A stretch of 51,201 nt of DNA from Amycolatopsis rhizosphaerae (GTDB lineage: Bacteria > Actinomycetota > Actinomycetes > Mycobacteriales > Pseudonocardiaceae). A program made the translations under genes and the position numbers. This document shows, piece after piece, positions 10,416 through 20,289 of this stretch. A model generated the notes under the pieces. The model saw only the letters and a program-made list of their open reading frames with translations, was not told the origin of the DNA and ran no database searches. The stretch covers positions 1-51,201 of the forward strand of contig NZ_VJWX01000005.1 in NCBI RefSeq assembly GCF_007713715.1. Direction: 5' to 3'. Each line of letters opens with the position of its first letter. The first letter of the stretch is position 1.

Positions 10416-12176
10416 TCAGCCGGGGTAGAAGGGTGCCACGTGGGAGCCGACGCTGTGCGGATGCGGGCGCCAGACCTCCCCGACGTCCGAGGCCGTCCAC
10501 AGTCCCCCGGAGTCGGCGACCACGATCGGCCGCCCCGGCGCGGCGGTGATCGCGTACACCGGCGGGGTCAGGTTCGAACTGTTGAACGCGTCCAGCCGCA
10601 GCCCGTCGATCGGCACCTTCACCACCGGCTGGGAAGGCATGGTCGTGGCGGCCACGAGGCTGTCCTGGCTGAGCCAGTCCACGTCCACCACACCGCTGAG
10701 CGCGCCCGCCCCCAGGATCCGGGGACTGCGCAGCGTCACCGAATCCTGCGTGCGCACCACCGAGGCGACCAGTAGCTGCCCGTTGACCACCAGTGCGGCG
10801 CGGGCGCCGTCCCTGGACAGGCGCAGCGCGCTGATCGAGCCGACCGCGAGCACCTCCTCGGCGTTGACCGCCTGCCCCGTCCACCCGCCGTCCGGGGTTC
10901 TCGCGACCCGCACCACCGACTGCCCGTCCACCACCGTCCACACCTCGCCCGCGGTGCCGTCCGCGGTCGTGGTGGGCCGCCACGTGGGCCGGGTCAGGGT
11001 GCCGCCGAACAGGTCCACCGGCTGCGCCTGCCCGCCGAACGGGCCGATCCGCAGCTGCTGCCTGCCGCCCAGGTTCTCCACGATCGCCAGTTGCTTGCCG
11101 TCGATCGACTGGGCGGCACTGGCCACCTGGTAGTTGCCCTGTCCGGCGGGGCCGGGGATCGGGGCCCCGTCGGCCAGGGACCGGATCCGGCCGCCGGAGG
11201 TCATCAACCCCGCCTGGTCCGCGCTCGGCGAGGCCAGCGAGGTGTAGGACGGCACGTCGGTGAACAGCCAGTCCTCATGGCCTCCCACCAGGGGCACGCC
11301 GTCGGACAACAGCCGGATGCGGTTGGTCGTCACCGCCTGCAACGACAGCACGATCTGGGCCGCGATCAGCTTCTTCGCCTCCGGGGTCTGGTCACCGACC
11401 CCGGCCAGCGGCACCACCAGCGCGCCGTCGGGCGTGTTGACCACGTTCCCCTCGATCGCGGCGTCCTCCGGCAGCGGACTGCGCACCGCGCCGACCAGCT
11501 GGTCCGACGGCCCGGCCAGCAGCAGCGACATCACGCGCGCGGGCAGTCCCGACTGCGGCTTGCCCGCCACGTACCGCAGGTCCGGCACGATCGTGGTGGA
11601 GTCCGGGGCGAAGAAGTAGATCGGCACGCGCACGTAGTTGGCGGTGAAATCGCTGTAGGGCACCACCATGCCCGCGGGTGGGTTCACGATGCGCCACTGG
11701 CCGTCGGGCTGCTTGCGCACCAGCAGTTTCAGCTCGTAGGTGCTCCGGGACGGGATGAAGGAGCTGTCCGCGTCGAGAGTGCCCAGCGCCGTCCCCCGTA
11801 CGACGACCACCACGTCGTTCGGGCCCGCGGGCTGGTCACCCCCCGTCGCGTACACGGTGTTGAACTGGTCCTCGATCACGTTCATGACCTTCGACGGCTG
11901 CCACTGCTTGACCGCGACGTCGTCGAGGTACATGCGGGCCGCCGCGTTGTTGCCGATCGGCTGGGCGCTGGCGCGGACGAAGTCGCGCACGATGGTCAGC
12001 GGGTCGAGGTCATGCGGCGGCTGCTGGAGATCCGGGTTGGTGATCTGCCCGAGTTCCTGCTGCGGCACGGCGGCGGGCTGCGACTCATCGGGCAGCGTGG
12101 CGCAACCCGCCACGAGCAGGACCCCCACCAGTGCCGCCAGCAGGCGAACCACGGTGGTTCGACGTGTCAGGTTCAC
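10416..12176 (-). CDS. lpqB: Lipoprotein LpqB, partner of the MtrAB two-component system
   Basis: A 586-residue exported lipoprotein, anchored on the outer face of the membrane. The signal peptide ends in lipobox LVAGC, with the modified cysteine at residue 25. It is followed by a GerMN-like segment and a C-terminal beta-propeller-like domain. In mycobacteria and Streptomyces, LpqB interacts with the MtrB sensor and tunes MtrA phosphorylation, affecting cell wall and division. The GTG start (12176) overlaps the mtrB stop by four bases (GTGA), so the two are translationally coupled. The order mtrA-mtrB-lpqB is the standard actinobacterial arrangement. Confidence 0.95.
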   Translation of the reverse strand: MNLTRRTTVVRLLAALVGVLLVAGCATLPDESQPAAVPQQELGQITNPDLQQPPHDLDPLTIVRDFVRASAQPIGNNAAARMYLDDVAVKQWQPSKVMNVIEDQFNTVYATGGDQPAGPNDVVVVVRGTALGTLDADSSFIPSRSTYELKLLVRKQPDGQWRIVNPPAGMVVPYSDFTANYVRVPIYFFAPDSTTIVPDLRYVAGKPQSGLPARVMSLLLAGPSDQLVGAVRSPLPEDAAIEGNVVNTPDGALVVPLAGVGDQTPEAKKLIAAQIVLSLQAVTTNRIRLLSDGVPLVGGHEDWLFTDVPSYTSLASPSADQAGLMTSGGRIRSLADGAPIPGPAGQGNYQVASAAQSIDGKQLAIVENLGGRQQLRIGPFGGQAQPVDLFGGTLTRPTWRPTTTADGTAGEVWTVVDGQSVVRVARTPDGGWTGQAVNAEEVLAVGSISALRLSRDGARAALVVNGQLLVASVVRTQDSVTLRSPRILGAGALSGVVDVDWLSQDSLVAATTMPSQPVVKVPIDGLRLDAFNSSNLTPPVYAITAAPGRPIVVADSGGLWTASDVGEVWRPHPHSVGSHVAPFYPG

Positions 12177-13861
12177 CCGACGTCCTCCTTGCGGAGCTCG
12201 GCGAAGGTGATCGTGTAGTCGGCACCGGAACCGATGTTCGCGGCCCCGGAGGAAACCGCGTCGGCCGGGACCAGCGGCAGCGGGCTCTCCTCGAACGGCT
12301 CCCCCTGCCGCCGGGGCAGGACCAGCCGGAAGCAGGCTCCCTGGCCGGGCGCACCCCAGGCCGCCAGCTGCCCGCCGTGCAACCGCGCGTCCTCGTGGCT
12401 GATCGCCAGGCCCAGCCCGGTTCCGCCGGTGCGCCGGTTGCGGGAGGGGTCCGCCCGCCAGAACCGGTTGAACACGAGATCGGCCTCGCCGGGGCGCAGG
12501 CCCACGCCGTAGTCGCGCACGGTGATCGCGACCGCGTGCTCGTTGGCGCGCAGGGTGACCCGCACCGGGCGGCCCTCACTGTGGTCGACCGCGTTGGCCA
12601 GCAGGTTCCGCAGGATCCGCTCGACGCGGCGCGCGTCGATCTCGGCAGGCGTCTCCTCCTCGGGCAGGTCGAGCTCGATCTCGCTGCCCGCGTTGCCGGC
12701 CAGCACCCGGACCTGCTCGACCGCCCGGCGCGCGACCGGCGCCACGTCGATCACCTCCGCCGCCAGCTCCTCGACCCCGGCGTCCAGCCTGCTGATCTCG
12801 AGCAGGTCCCCGAGCAGCGCTTCGAACCGGTCCAGCTCGTCCACCAGCAACTCGGTGGAGCGGGCCAGCCCGGCCGGGAACTGCTCGCGCGAGGCGTGCA
12901 GGACGTCCGCCGCCATCCGCACCGTGGTCAGCGGGGTCCGCAGCTCGTGGGAGACGTCCGAGGTGAACCGCCGTTGCAGCGTGCCGAACTCCTCGAGCTG
13001 CCGGATCTGCCGCTGGATGCTCGCCGCCATCTCGTTGTACGACACGGCAAGGCGGGACAGATCGTCCTCGCCGGTGACCGGGAGCCGTTCGTCCAGCTCC
13101 CCGCCCGCGAACCGGGCCGCCGCGGCGGCCGCCTGCCGCACCGGCCGCACCACCTGGCGGGTGACCAGATTGCTGATGCCCGCCAGCAGCACCAGCAGCA
13201 CCAGCCCCCCGACCAGCATCGTGTTCTGCACCGTGGTCAGCGTGTTCTGCTCGGCCGTCATCGGGAACAGCAGGTAGAGCTGGATCGGACGGCCGGTGCT
13301 GGTGACGGGCGCGCCGACCATCAGGTACGTGGTGCGTGTGCCGTTGTCGTCCACCGTGTGGATCTGGTGGGCCAGCTGGTTCGCCTCGGCGAAGCGCTGC
13401 AGCCCCTCGGGCACCTTCCAGATCGGCCCGGCCGAGTCGGTGGAATTGCTGCCGCCCGCGGTGAGCACCGGTTCGAAGGCGCCCGCGGCCGAGGAGCCCG
13501 ACCCGTCGTCGGTGGAGCTGCTCGTGATCTTCCTGACCACGTTCTGCAGGCGGTCGGGCAGCGCGTCCTGATCGCTGATGCCGACCAGTTCCTTCTGCGC
13601 CGTCGCCACCACCTGCAGCGTCTGCGCGATCGCGGCCTGCTGCTTGGTCTCGGTCAGCCTGCTGGTGATCTGGTGCTGCAGCACCATGCCCAGGATGAAC
13701 ACCACCGACGAGGACAGCGCGAGCGTGGACACCGTGACCCGGAACTGGAGCGAACGCCGCCACAGCACACCGCCCGCGACCATCCGGCCACGGGCGTAGC
13801 CGCCGACGCGACGGGCCAGACGCACCCACCGGACCACCAGGTCCCTCAGCCGCTGCTTCAT
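12173..13861 (-). CDS. mtrB: Sensor histidine kinase MtrB
   Basis: Membrane sensor kinase that phosphorylates MtrA and controls cell wall turnover, division and osmotic responses. The 562-residue protein has a cytoplasmic basic N-terminus, a first membrane segment (about 39-60), an extracellular domain, a second membrane segment (LVGGLVLLVLLAGISNLV) and a HAMP domain. The phosphoacceptor helix is FTSDVSHELRTPLTTVR; the catalytic domain has NLLANAVDHSEG, VRDYGVGL and [10 protein letters not shown]. The start is ATG 13861. The gene lies 115 bp after mtrA and overlaps lpqB by four bases. Family assignment rests on sequence and gene order together. Confidence 0.96.
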   Translation of the reverse strand: MKQRLRDLVVRWVRLARRVGGYARGRMVAGGVLWRRSLQFRVTVSTLALSSSVVFILGMVLQHQITSRLTETKQQAAIAQTLQVVATAQKELVGISDQDALPDRLQNVVRKITSSSTDDGSGSSAAGAFEPVLTAGGSNSTDSAGPIWKVPEGLQRFAEANQLAHQIHTVDDNGTRTTYLMVGAPVTSTGRPIQLYLLFPMTAEQNTLTTVQNTMLVGGLVLLVLLAGISNLVTRQVVRPVRQAAAAAARFAGGELDERLPVTGEDDLSRLAVSYNEMAASIQRQIRQLEEFGTLQRRFTSDVSHELRTPLTTVRMAADVLHASREQFPAGLARSTELLVDELDRFEALLGDLLEISRLDAGVEELAAEVIDVAPVARRAVEQVRVLAGNAGSEIELDLPEEETPAEIDARRVERILRNLLANAVDHSEGRPVRVTLRANEHAVAITVRDYGVGLRPGEADLVFNRFWRADPSRNRRTGGTGLGLAISHEDARLHGGQLAAWGAPGQGACFRLVLPRRQGEPFEESPLPLVPADAVSSGAANIGSGADYTITFAELRKEDVG

Positions 13862-13976
13862 CGCACCGCCACCGCGCAGGCGAACGAGCGCAGGCGGACA
13901 GGCGGGACGAACGGTACCCCCGCGCGTCCCGCACCCGGCCTGCGTACCAAGGTCACGTTGTCCACGTCATGCTTTC

Positions 13977-14654
13977 TTACGGGGGACCCGCCTTGTATCC
14001 GACGCCGCGTACGGTCAGGACGACCTCGGGATGCTCGGGATCCTTCTCCACCTTCGACCGCAGCCGCTGCACGTGCACGTTCACCAGGCGGGTGTCGGCG
14101 GCGTGCCGGTACCCCCACACCTGCTCGAGCAGGACCTCGCGGGTGAACACCTGCCTCGGCTTGCGCGCCAGCGCGACGAGCAGGTCGAACTCCAACGGCG
14201 TGAGCGGGATCGCCTTGCCCTCGCGTGTGACCTCGTGACCCGGTACGTCGATGGTGAGATCACCGATGGTCAGGGATTCGGCGGGCTCCGCCTCGGTCCG
14301 GCGCAACCGGGCACGCACCCTGGCGACCAGTTCCTTCGGCTTGAAGGGCTTGACGACGTAGTCGTCCGCCCCGGACTCGAGGCCGAGCACGATGTCGACG
14401 GTGTCGCTCTTGGCGGTCAGCATCACGATGGGTACGCCCGATTCGGCCCGGATCGCCTTGCAGACGTCGATCCCGTTCATGCCGGGCAGCATCAGGTCCA
14501 GCAGGACCAGGTCGGGTTTGAGCTCCCGCAGTGCGGGCAGCGCCCGGGAGCCGTCGGCCACGACAGCGGTATCGAAACCCTCCCCGCGCAGCACGATGGT
14601 GAGCATCTCCGCGAGCGCGGGGTCGTCGTCGACCACCAAGACACGTGCCTTCAT
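13977..14654 (-). CDS. mtrA: DNA-binding response regulator MtrA
   Basis: OmpR-class response regulator, the output protein of MtrAB, essential in mycobacteria and a global developmental regulator in Streptomyces. The 225-residue protein has an N-terminal receiver with acidic pocket VDDDP, phospho-acceptor Asp in LLDLMLPG (about residue 56) and Lys in VVKPF, and a C-terminal winged helix with the recognition segment AADTRLVNVHVQRLRSKVE. ATG 14654 matches the family start; the preceding bases give no strong ribosome site. The gene lies 71 bp downstream of tmk and heads the mtrA-mtrB-lpqB set. A candidate target site is described upstream of the oligopeptide-binding protein gene (41724-41739). 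Confidence 0.97.
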   Translation of the reverse strand: MKARVLVVDDDPALAEMLTIVLRGEGFDTAVVADGSRALPALRELKPDLVLLDLMLPGMNGIDVCKAIRAESGVPIVMLTAKSDTVDIVLGLESGADDYVVKPFKPKELVARVRARLRRTEAEPAESLTIGDLTIDVPGHEVTREGKAIPLTPLEFDLLVALARKPRQVFTREVLLEQVWGYRHAADTRLVNVHVQRLRSKVEKDPEHPEVVLTVRGVGYKAGPP

Positions 14655-14725
14655 GACCACATATTCGCACTTGGGACACCGTTCGTGACGCCCGGCCCGG
14701 TTTCGGCAGGCGAGATCGACGGCCC

Positions 14726-15373
14726 TTAGCCCGGATGGACGAGCTTCCGGCTGAGTTCGACGGGGTCGAAAGCGGCCGTGCCGTCCACGACCCGCCACTC
14801 CGACAGCCAGGATTCCCCCGCCAGCTCGTCGTACACGCGGGCGCACCGGGCCTGGAGCGCGTCGTCGGATTCGAAGGAGTCCTTCGCGCGGTCCGTTTCG
14901 GACCGCGCTCGGTGCTCGGCCCGCGCCGCGGCCACCTCGGGGGTGACCCGAAGCAGGAGCTGGAGGTCCGGTACCGGCAGGCCGAACCGGTCGATCTCCA
15001 GTTCCTTCAACCAGGCGATGAACTCGCCGTGCGCGTCCTGATGCAGGCGGGCGGCGCCGTAGGCGGCGTTGGACGCCACGTAGCGGTCGAGCAGCAACAC
15101 GTCGTGCCGTTCGAGGGCGCCCGTGATCTCGCCCAGGGCGCCCCGCCGGTCGAGGGCGTAGAGCATCGCCATGCCGTAGACCGAGTCGGCGAGGTCACCG
15201 TGACCGCGATGCAGCGCCTCGCGCACCAGATCCGCGTACACACTGCGGCCGTAGCGGGGAAAGGCCAGCGTCGCGACGCTCGCACCCTGCGCGTGCAACG
15301 CCTTCGTCAGCCCCTCGGACAGGGTGCGCTTGCCAGCCCCGTCCAGCCCTTCGATGACCACCAGTCGACCCAC
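14726..15373 (-). CDS. tmk: Thymidylate kinase (dTMP kinase)
   Basis: Phosphorylates dTMP to dTDP for DNA synthesis. The 215-residue protein has a P-loop GLDGAGKRT (residues 9-17), the substrate/DRY-type motif LLLDRYVASNAAYG, and a lid region with RAEHRARSETDRAKDSFE. This is the long actinobacterial form, with an SDTDRxxD-like lid rather than the short E. coli type. The start is GTG 15373. It lies downstream of sahH with a hairpin between (15390-15418) and upstream of mtrA, as in mycobacteria (Rv3247c). Confidence 0.95.
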   Translation of the reverse strand: MGRLVVIEGLDGAGKRTLSEGLTKALHAQGASVATLAFPRYGRSVYADLVREALHRGHGDLADSVYGMAMLYALDRRGALGEITGALERHDVLLLDRYVASNAAYGAARLHQDAHGEFIAWLKELEIDRFGLPVPDLQLLLRVTPEVAAARAEHRARSETDRAKDSFESDDALQARCARVYDELAGESWLSEWRVVDGTAAFDPVELSRKLVHPG

Positions 15374-15389
15374 GGCCCCACAGGTTACG

Positions 15390-15418
15390 GGCCCGCCCGC
15401 GGCGATCGCGGGCGGGCC
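15390..15418 (-). terminator. Hairpin between sahH and tmk
   Basis: A perfect 12-bp GC stem (15390-15401 with 15407-15418) and 5-nt loop lie 20 bp beyond the sahH stop and 16 bp before the tmk start. There is no T-run. It could terminate or attenuate sahH readthrough into tmk. Confidence 0.6.
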
Positions 15419-15437
15419 GGGCGCCGGGGGCGTGGTG

Positions 15438-16910
15438 TCAGTAGCGGTAGTGGTCGGGCTTGAAGGGGCCTTCGACGTCGACGTCGATGTACTCGGCCTG
15501 CTCCTTGGTCAGCTTGGTCAGCTCGCCGCCCAGCGCCTGCAGGTGGATGCGGGCGACCTTCTCGTCCAGCTTCTTGGGCAGGCGGTAGACCTCCTTGTCG
15601 TACTCCTCGTGCTTGGTGAACAGCTCGATCTGCGCGATCACCTGGTTGGAGAAGCTGTTCGACATCACGAAGCTCGGGTGCCCGGTCGCGTTGCCCAGGT
15701 TCAGCAGCCTGCCCTCGGACAGCACCAGGATCGAGTGCCCGTCCGGGAAGACCCACTCGTCCACCTGGGGCTTGATGTTCACCCGCCGGATGCCCGGGTA
15801 GCGGGTCAGCCCGGCCATGTCGATCTCGTTGTCGAAGTGACCGATGTTGCCCACGATCGTCTGGTGCTTCATCCGCGCCATGTGCTCGACCAGCACCACG
15901 TCCTTGTTGCCGGTCGTGGTGATCACGATGTCGGCCTCCGGCAGCGCCGATTCCAGCGTCTTGACCTGGTAGCCGTCCATCGTCGCCTGCAGGGCGCAGA
16001 TGGGGTCGATCTCCGTCACGATCACCCGGGCCCCTTGCCCGGACAGCGATTCCGCCGCACCCTTACCGACATCGCCGTAGCCGCAGACGACCGCGACCTT
16101 GCCGCCGATGAGCACATCGGTGCCCCGGTTGATGCCGTCGATCAGCGAGTGCCGGATGCCGTACCGGTTGTCGAACTTCGACTTCGTCACCGCGTCGTTG
16201 ACGTTGATGGCCGGGAACAGCAGCTCGCCCGCGGCCGCGAGCTGGTACAGCCGCAGCACACCGGTCGTGGTCTCCTCGGTGACACCGCGGATGCCCTCGC
16301 CGATCGCGGTCCACTTGCCCGGCGAGGCCGCCAGCGACTCGCGCAGCAGCTCGAGGAAGACCTTCCACTCCTCCGAGTCGTCGTCCTCGGGGGTGGGCAC
16401 CACGCCGGCCTTCTCGTACTGCGTGCCCCGGTGCACCAGCATGGTCGCGTCGCCACCGTCGTCGAGGATCATGTTCGGGCCCTCACCTTCCCAGGTCAGC
16501 GCCCGCTCGGTGCACCACCAGTACTCCTCGAGCGACTCGCCCTTCCACGCGAACACCGGCACGCCGCCCGGCGCCTCGGCCGTCCCGTGCGGCCCCACCA
16601 CGACCGCGGCCGCGGCGTGGTCCTGGGTGGAGAAGATGTTGCAGGACGCCCACCGGACCTCGGCACCGAGGGCGACGAGGGTCTCGATCAGCACCGCCGT
16701 CTGCACCGTCATGTGCAGCGAGCCCGACACGCGCGCCCCCCGCAGGGGGTACACCTCCGCGTACTCCCGCCGCAACGCCATCAGCCCCGGCATTTCGTGC
16801 TCCGCCAGCCGGATCTCCTTGCGGCCGAAGTCGGCCAGCTCGAGATCGGCCACGGCGAACTCCACACCGTTACGAGTGTCGTGCCGCTTGGCAACGCTTT
16901 CGGGGGTCAT
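15438..16910 (-). CDS. ahcY: S-adenosylhomocysteinase
   Basis: Hydrolyses S-adenosylhomocysteine to adenosine and homocysteine, using bound NAD, thereby relieving inhibition of methyltransferases. The 490-residue protein shows the NAD-binding motif GYGDVGKG, substrate residues in [20 protein letters not shown] and [11 protein letters not shown], and the conserved C-terminus FKPDHYRY. It has the approximately 40-residue insertion (around [18 protein letters not shown]) found in mycobacterial and many other bacterial enzymes. ATG 16910 has a GGAGG site 9 bp upstream. The gene is divergent from the large membrane protein gene at 16998. The locus is often called sahH in actinobacteria. Confidence 0.98.
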   Translation of the reverse strand: MTPESVAKRHDTRNGVEFAVADLELADFGRKEIRLAEHEMPGLMALRREYAEVYPLRGARVSGSLHMTVQTAVLIETLVALGAEVRWASCNIFSTQDHAAAAVVVGPHGTAEAPGGVPVFAWKGESLEEYWWCTERALTWEGEGPNMILDDGGDATMLVHRGTQYEKAGVVPTPEDDDSEEWKVFLELLRESLAASPGKWTAIGEGIRGVTEETTTGVLRLYQLAAAGELLFPAINVNDAVTKSKFDNRYGIRHSLIDGINRGTDVLIGGKVAVVCGYGDVGKGAAESLSGQGARVIVTEIDPICALQATMDGYQVKTLESALPEADIVITTTGNKDVVLVEHMARMKHQTIVGNIGHFDNEIDMAGLTRYPGIRRVNIKPQVDEWVFPDGHSILVLSEGRLLNLGNATGHPSFVMSNSFSNQVIAQIELFTKHEEYDKEVYRLPKKLDEKVARIHLQALGGELTKLTKEQAEYIDVDVEGPFKPDHYRY

Positions 16911-16997
16911 CAGGCATTTCCTCCATGAATCGGCGACACCTGAACAGTACCGTTGTCCGTTCCGCAGCGAACAACCGCGAAATGAGGAGGCGTCCCC

Positions 16998-19352
16998 GTG
17001 CCGATCCCCGGCCCCGAGACCCGAGTCGTCGAGTTGCGCGTGCCGGGCATCACCGGGACGACCGGGGAGTCCCTGCTGGACACGGTCAGCACGGTCGAGG
17101 TCGCGGGGGACGGGATCGGCCGGGTGATCCGCCCGTCCGACCGGCTGCGCCGTCCGGCGCCGGGCCCGGTTCTGCGCGCGCTGGGCCGCTCCGTGCCGCG
17201 CACCCTCGAAGGGTACCTGTGGAGCGGGATGACCTCGGGCGGGGCGGCGAAGGCGGCCTGGGCGCTGCTGTTCCCCTTCTCGCTGGCGAACGTGGCGCAC
17301 TGGATGCTGCCCCCGGTCCCCGAGGGCAGCCGGTTCGCGGCCGCGCTGGGCGGGGCGTGCCGGGGCCTGCTGCGGATGGCGGCACTGCTGCTCACCATGC
17401 TGCTGGTCGGGCAGCTCGCGGTGATCGCGCTCGACCTGTTCGCCTCGCAGTGCCTGGCACCCGGGTCGCACTGCCTGCCGGTGGTACCGGAAAAGTTGCG
17501 CGAGCCGCCGGTGCTGCGCGTGGCCGCGGGCCTGGCGCCGCTGCTGCTGGTGATCTTCGTGCTGTACCGGATCTCGGGCAGCAACTGGACGGTGACTTCG
17601 GCCGACGTCGCACCCCACAGCGACACGCTGCCCGGGGACGCGGTGCGCGGCGGGGCCGATTCGCCGGTGCTGCGGTGCCTGCACACGGTGGCGGCGCTGG
17701 CCACGGTCGCGCTGCTGGCCCTGGGCGGCCCGCTGCGCCCCCCGGAGGACCCGCCTCGGCTGGGCCTGTGGGTCTGTGCGCTCGCGCTGGTGCTGACGGC
17801 GCTGCTCACCGCGGCTACCGGCGTTCGAGAAGTGCCGAAGGGGGCCCGCCACGGCCTGCTCGGGTTCGCCTGGCTGGTGGGCCTGTCGGTGCTCGCGCTC
17901 AAACCCCGCCTGCCCGCCGGTTCGGACGCGACGGTGCAGGCGATCGGTGCCGCCCTGCTGGCGGTCTCCGTGCTGTTCTCGCTCCTGCTCGTGCCCGCCG
18001 CGCTGTTCGCGCGCCGCACCTGGCGCACCCTGCCCCGCCGGTTGCGGCCATGGTTGGGCGGCTGGGCCGCCGCCCCCGCGCTGGCGCTGGCGGTGCTGCT
18101 CGGCGGCGGGTTCGGCGCGGGGCTGGCGATCGCGCTGCGCCGCCTGTCCGGCGCGTCCTCGCTGCGCCTGCCCGACAGCTACCGCCCGGTGACCATGCTG
18201 TGGGGGGCGGGCCTGGTGCTCGCACTGGCGCTCGGCCTGCTCGGGTTCGCGATCGCGGTGCCGTGGCGGCGACGGCGGCGAGGGGTGCCGGACATCGTGC
18301 GCCTGCTGCAGGACAACCCGGCCGAGCACAAGCGCGCCGCCGCGGCCTGGGCCCGGTCCTCCTGGGAACGGCGGCATCTGCACCACCTCGCGGTCGGTGT
18401 GGTGGCGGGCATGTCGCTGGGGGCGGCCGCGCTGCTCGTCGCCCGGTTCGTGCTGCACACCGTCCCGCACTGGCTCGACCCGCTGTCCGCGGCCGGGGTG
18501 TTCGCGCTCGGCACGATGGCGGCGGGCCTGCTGCGCGTGGTGTACACGGCGGCCACGAAACCCGGGCGCAACCGCCACCTCGGTGCCCTCGCCGATCTGG
18601 TCTGCTTCTGGCCCCGGGCGGCGCATCCGGCGGTCCCGCCGTGCTACGCGCTCAAAGTGGTGCCCGAACTCGCGGCGCGTGCGAAGGAGCACCTCGCCGA
18701 GCGCAACACCCGCGTCGTGCTGTGCGGGCACAACGTGGGCAGCCTGCTCGCCCTGATCGCCACGGCCCGGTTGGTGCACGGCCTGTCCCCGGCCGACCGG
18801 GAACGGGTCGGCCTGCTCACGGTCGGTTCACCGCTGCAGTGGGGTTACCAGCGCGCCTTCCCCGCCGTGCTGCCCCACCAGTCGCTGGCGGCCCTGTTCG
18901 GCGGGCTGGACGGCCGGTGGCGCGCACTGGCCCGCGGCACGGACATCTTCGGCGGTGGCGTGACCAGTTGGCGGCACAAGATCGCGGCGGGCAGGCTGCT
19001 CGGCTTCGGCTACCTGCCCGACGGCGGGGTCGGGCCGCTCGACGCCGCCGAGCAGAGCCCGAGCGGCGCGCTCGTGCTCGGCGGCGACCACTGGCTGCCC
19101 GATCCACTGCGGATCCCGCCGGAGACCCGGCGCTGGGTGCCGGGGGTGCTGGGGCACAACGACTACGAGGCCGATCCGGAATGGGACCGGGCGGTGGCGA
19201 TGGCGGCGGGGCTGGAATTCCCCGGCCGCGCATCGCGGCCCTTCGGCGAGCAGGTGCCGCTCTTCGGGGACCACCAGCCGGGGCCCGGCCCCGAAGCGGG
19301 CCCGAACCCGCCCCATCAGACCAGCTGGCGATCCAGGTCGGGTTCCAGGTAG
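16998..19352 (+). CDS. Large polytopic membrane protein with degenerate alpha/beta-hydrolase-like C-terminus
   Basis: A 784-residue protein of unknown function. The N-terminus ([19 protein letters not shown]) resembles the 'HGV.GTPPE' start of large actinobacterial membrane proteins with a hydrolase-like module. About ten hydrophobic segments follow between residues 110 and 530, then a soluble C-terminal domain of roughly 250 residues. There, [16 protein letters not shown] (about 572-587) sits where a serine hydrolase elbow (GHSxGS) would be, but the nucleophile position is Asn, so catalysis by the usual mechanism is unlikely. GTG 16998 has a GAGGAGG ribosome site. The last 37 bp overlap the convergent cation efflux gene. 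It is not part of the conserved mycobacterial order and begins the variable region. Confidence 0.75.
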   Translation: MPIPGPETRVVELRVPGITGTTGESLLDTVSTVEVAGDGIGRVIRPSDRLRRPAPGPVLRALGRSVPRTLEGYLWSGMTSGGAAKAAWALLFPFSLANVAHWMLPPVPEGSRFAAALGGACRGLLRMAALLLTMLLVGQLAVIALDLFASQCLAPGSHCLPVVPEKLREPPVLRVAAGLAPLLLVIFVLYRISGSNWTVTSADVAPHSDTLPGDAVRGGADSPVLRCLHTVAALATVALLALGGPLRPPEDPPRLGLWVCALALVLTALLTAATGVREVPKGARHGLLGFAWLVGLSVLALKPRLPAGSDATVQAIGAALLAVSVLFSLLLVPAALFARRTWRTLPRRLRPWLGGWAAAPALALAVLLGGGFGAGLAIALRRLSGASSLRLPDSYRPVTMLWGAGLVLALALGLLGFAIAVPWRRRRRGVPDIVRLLQDNPAEHKRAAAAWARSSWERRHLHHLAVGVVAGMSLGAAALLVARFVLHTVPHWLDPLSAAGVFALGTMAAGLLRVVYTAATKPGRNRHLGALADLVCFWPRAAHPAVPPCYALKVVPELAARAKEHLAERNTRVVLCGHNVGSLLALIATARLVHGLSPADRERVGLLTVGSPLQWGYQRAFPAVLPHQSLAALFGGLDGRWRALARGTDIFGGGVTSWRHKIAAGRLLGFGYLPDGGVGPLDAAEQSPSGALVLGGDHWLPDPLRIPPETRRWVPGVLGHNDYEADPEWDRAVAMAAGLEFPGRASRPFGEQVPLFGDHQPGPGPEAGPNPPHQTSWRSRSGSR

Positions 19353-20230
19353 ATCAGCCGTGCGGCGGGCACCTTGGCCCGCACCCGCGCCTCGGCCTCG
19401 TCGATGGCACGGGCGATCTCCGCGAGTTCGAGGTTCGGGCGCAGCGCGAGCTTCGCTGCGACGAGCATCTCCTCCGGCCCCAGGTACTGAGTCCGGATGT
19501 GGATCACCCGCTCGACGCCGCCGCCGGTCAGTTCGGCGACGATCGCGGCGAGCTCCTGCTCGGTGGCGCCCTCGCCGATCAGCAGGCTCTTCATCTCCAC
19601 GATCAGGATGATCGCGATGATCCCGAGCAGGACGCCGATCATGATGGTGCCGATGCCGTCCCAGACCGGGTCGCCGGTGAGCACCGACAAGCCCACGCCG
19701 AGGAGCGCGAACACCAGGCCGACCAGGGCGCCGGTGTCCTCCAGCAGCACGACCGGCAGCTCCGGGGTGCGCGACTGGCGGATGAAACCCCACCACGACG
19801 CCTCGCCCTTGAGCTCGCGGGACTCGCCCATGGCGGTGAAGAAGCTGTAGCCCTCCAAGCCGATCGCCACCACCAGGATGAGCACCGCGACCAGCGGGGT
19901 GCTCAGCGGCTCCGGGTGCTCGACCTTGTGGATGCCCTCGTACAGCGCGAACGCCGAACCGAGGGTGAACAGCATGAGCGCCACGACGAACGAGTAGAAG
20001 TACCGATCGCGGCCGAAGCCGAACTGGTGGACCTTGGTCGCCGCGCGCCGGGACGTCCTGCCGCCGAGGAGCAGCAGGCCCTGGTTGGAGGTGTCGGCCA
20101 GCGAGTGCACGGACTCGGCGAGCATCGAGGACGATCCGGTGAACAGGAAGCCGACCAACTTCGCGACGGCGATACCGGCGTTGGCGCCCAGCGCCGCGAG
20201 GATCGCTTTGGTTCCACCGCTTGCCGACAC
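19316..20230 (-). CDS. Cation diffusion facilitator family metal efflux protein
   Basis: Proton-coupled exporter of divalent metal ions (zinc, iron, manganese or cobalt) in the cytoplasmic membrane. The 304-residue protein has the conserved SSSMLAESVHSLADTSNQ in an early membrane helix and LLEDTGALVG in a later one, which together form the transport site, plus a C-terminal cytoplasmic domain (from about residue 215, VERVIHIRTQYLGPEEMLVAAKL) of the metal-sensing ferredoxin-like type. GTG 20230 follows a GGGAG site. It is closest in type to the FieF/MMT1-like branch. No metal-responsive regulator is adjacent; upstream, 20250-20261 is a small palindrome (CCGATTTGTCGG). The metal cannot be assigned from sequence alone. 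Confidence 0.9.
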   Translation of the reverse strand: MSASGGTKAILAALGANAGIAVAKLVGFLFTGSSSMLAESVHSLADTSNQGLLLLGGRTSRRAATKVHQFGFGRDRYFYSFVVALMLFTLGSAFALYEGIHKVEHPEPLSTPLVAVLILVVAIGLEGYSFFTAMGESRELKGEASWWGFIRQSRTPELPVVLLEDTGALVGLVFALLGVGLSVLTGDPVWDGIGTIMIGVLLGIIAIILIVEMKSLLIGEGATEQELAAIVAELTGGGVERVIHIRTQYLGPEEMLVAAKLALRPNLELAEIARAIDEAEARVRAKVPAARLIYLEPDLDRQLV

Positions 20231-20289
20231 GCTGAACTCCCTTGGGCTATCCCGATTTGTCGGTTTGCAGCCTACGGGGAGGGAGCCGG

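Noticed and set aside
16911-18779. Long minus-strand extension of the sahH frame across the membrane protein gene
   Set aside because: The extension is Arg/Gln/Pro-rich low-complexity sequence. The real start is ATG 16910 with a GGAGG site, and the plus-strand membrane protein has the better coding character.
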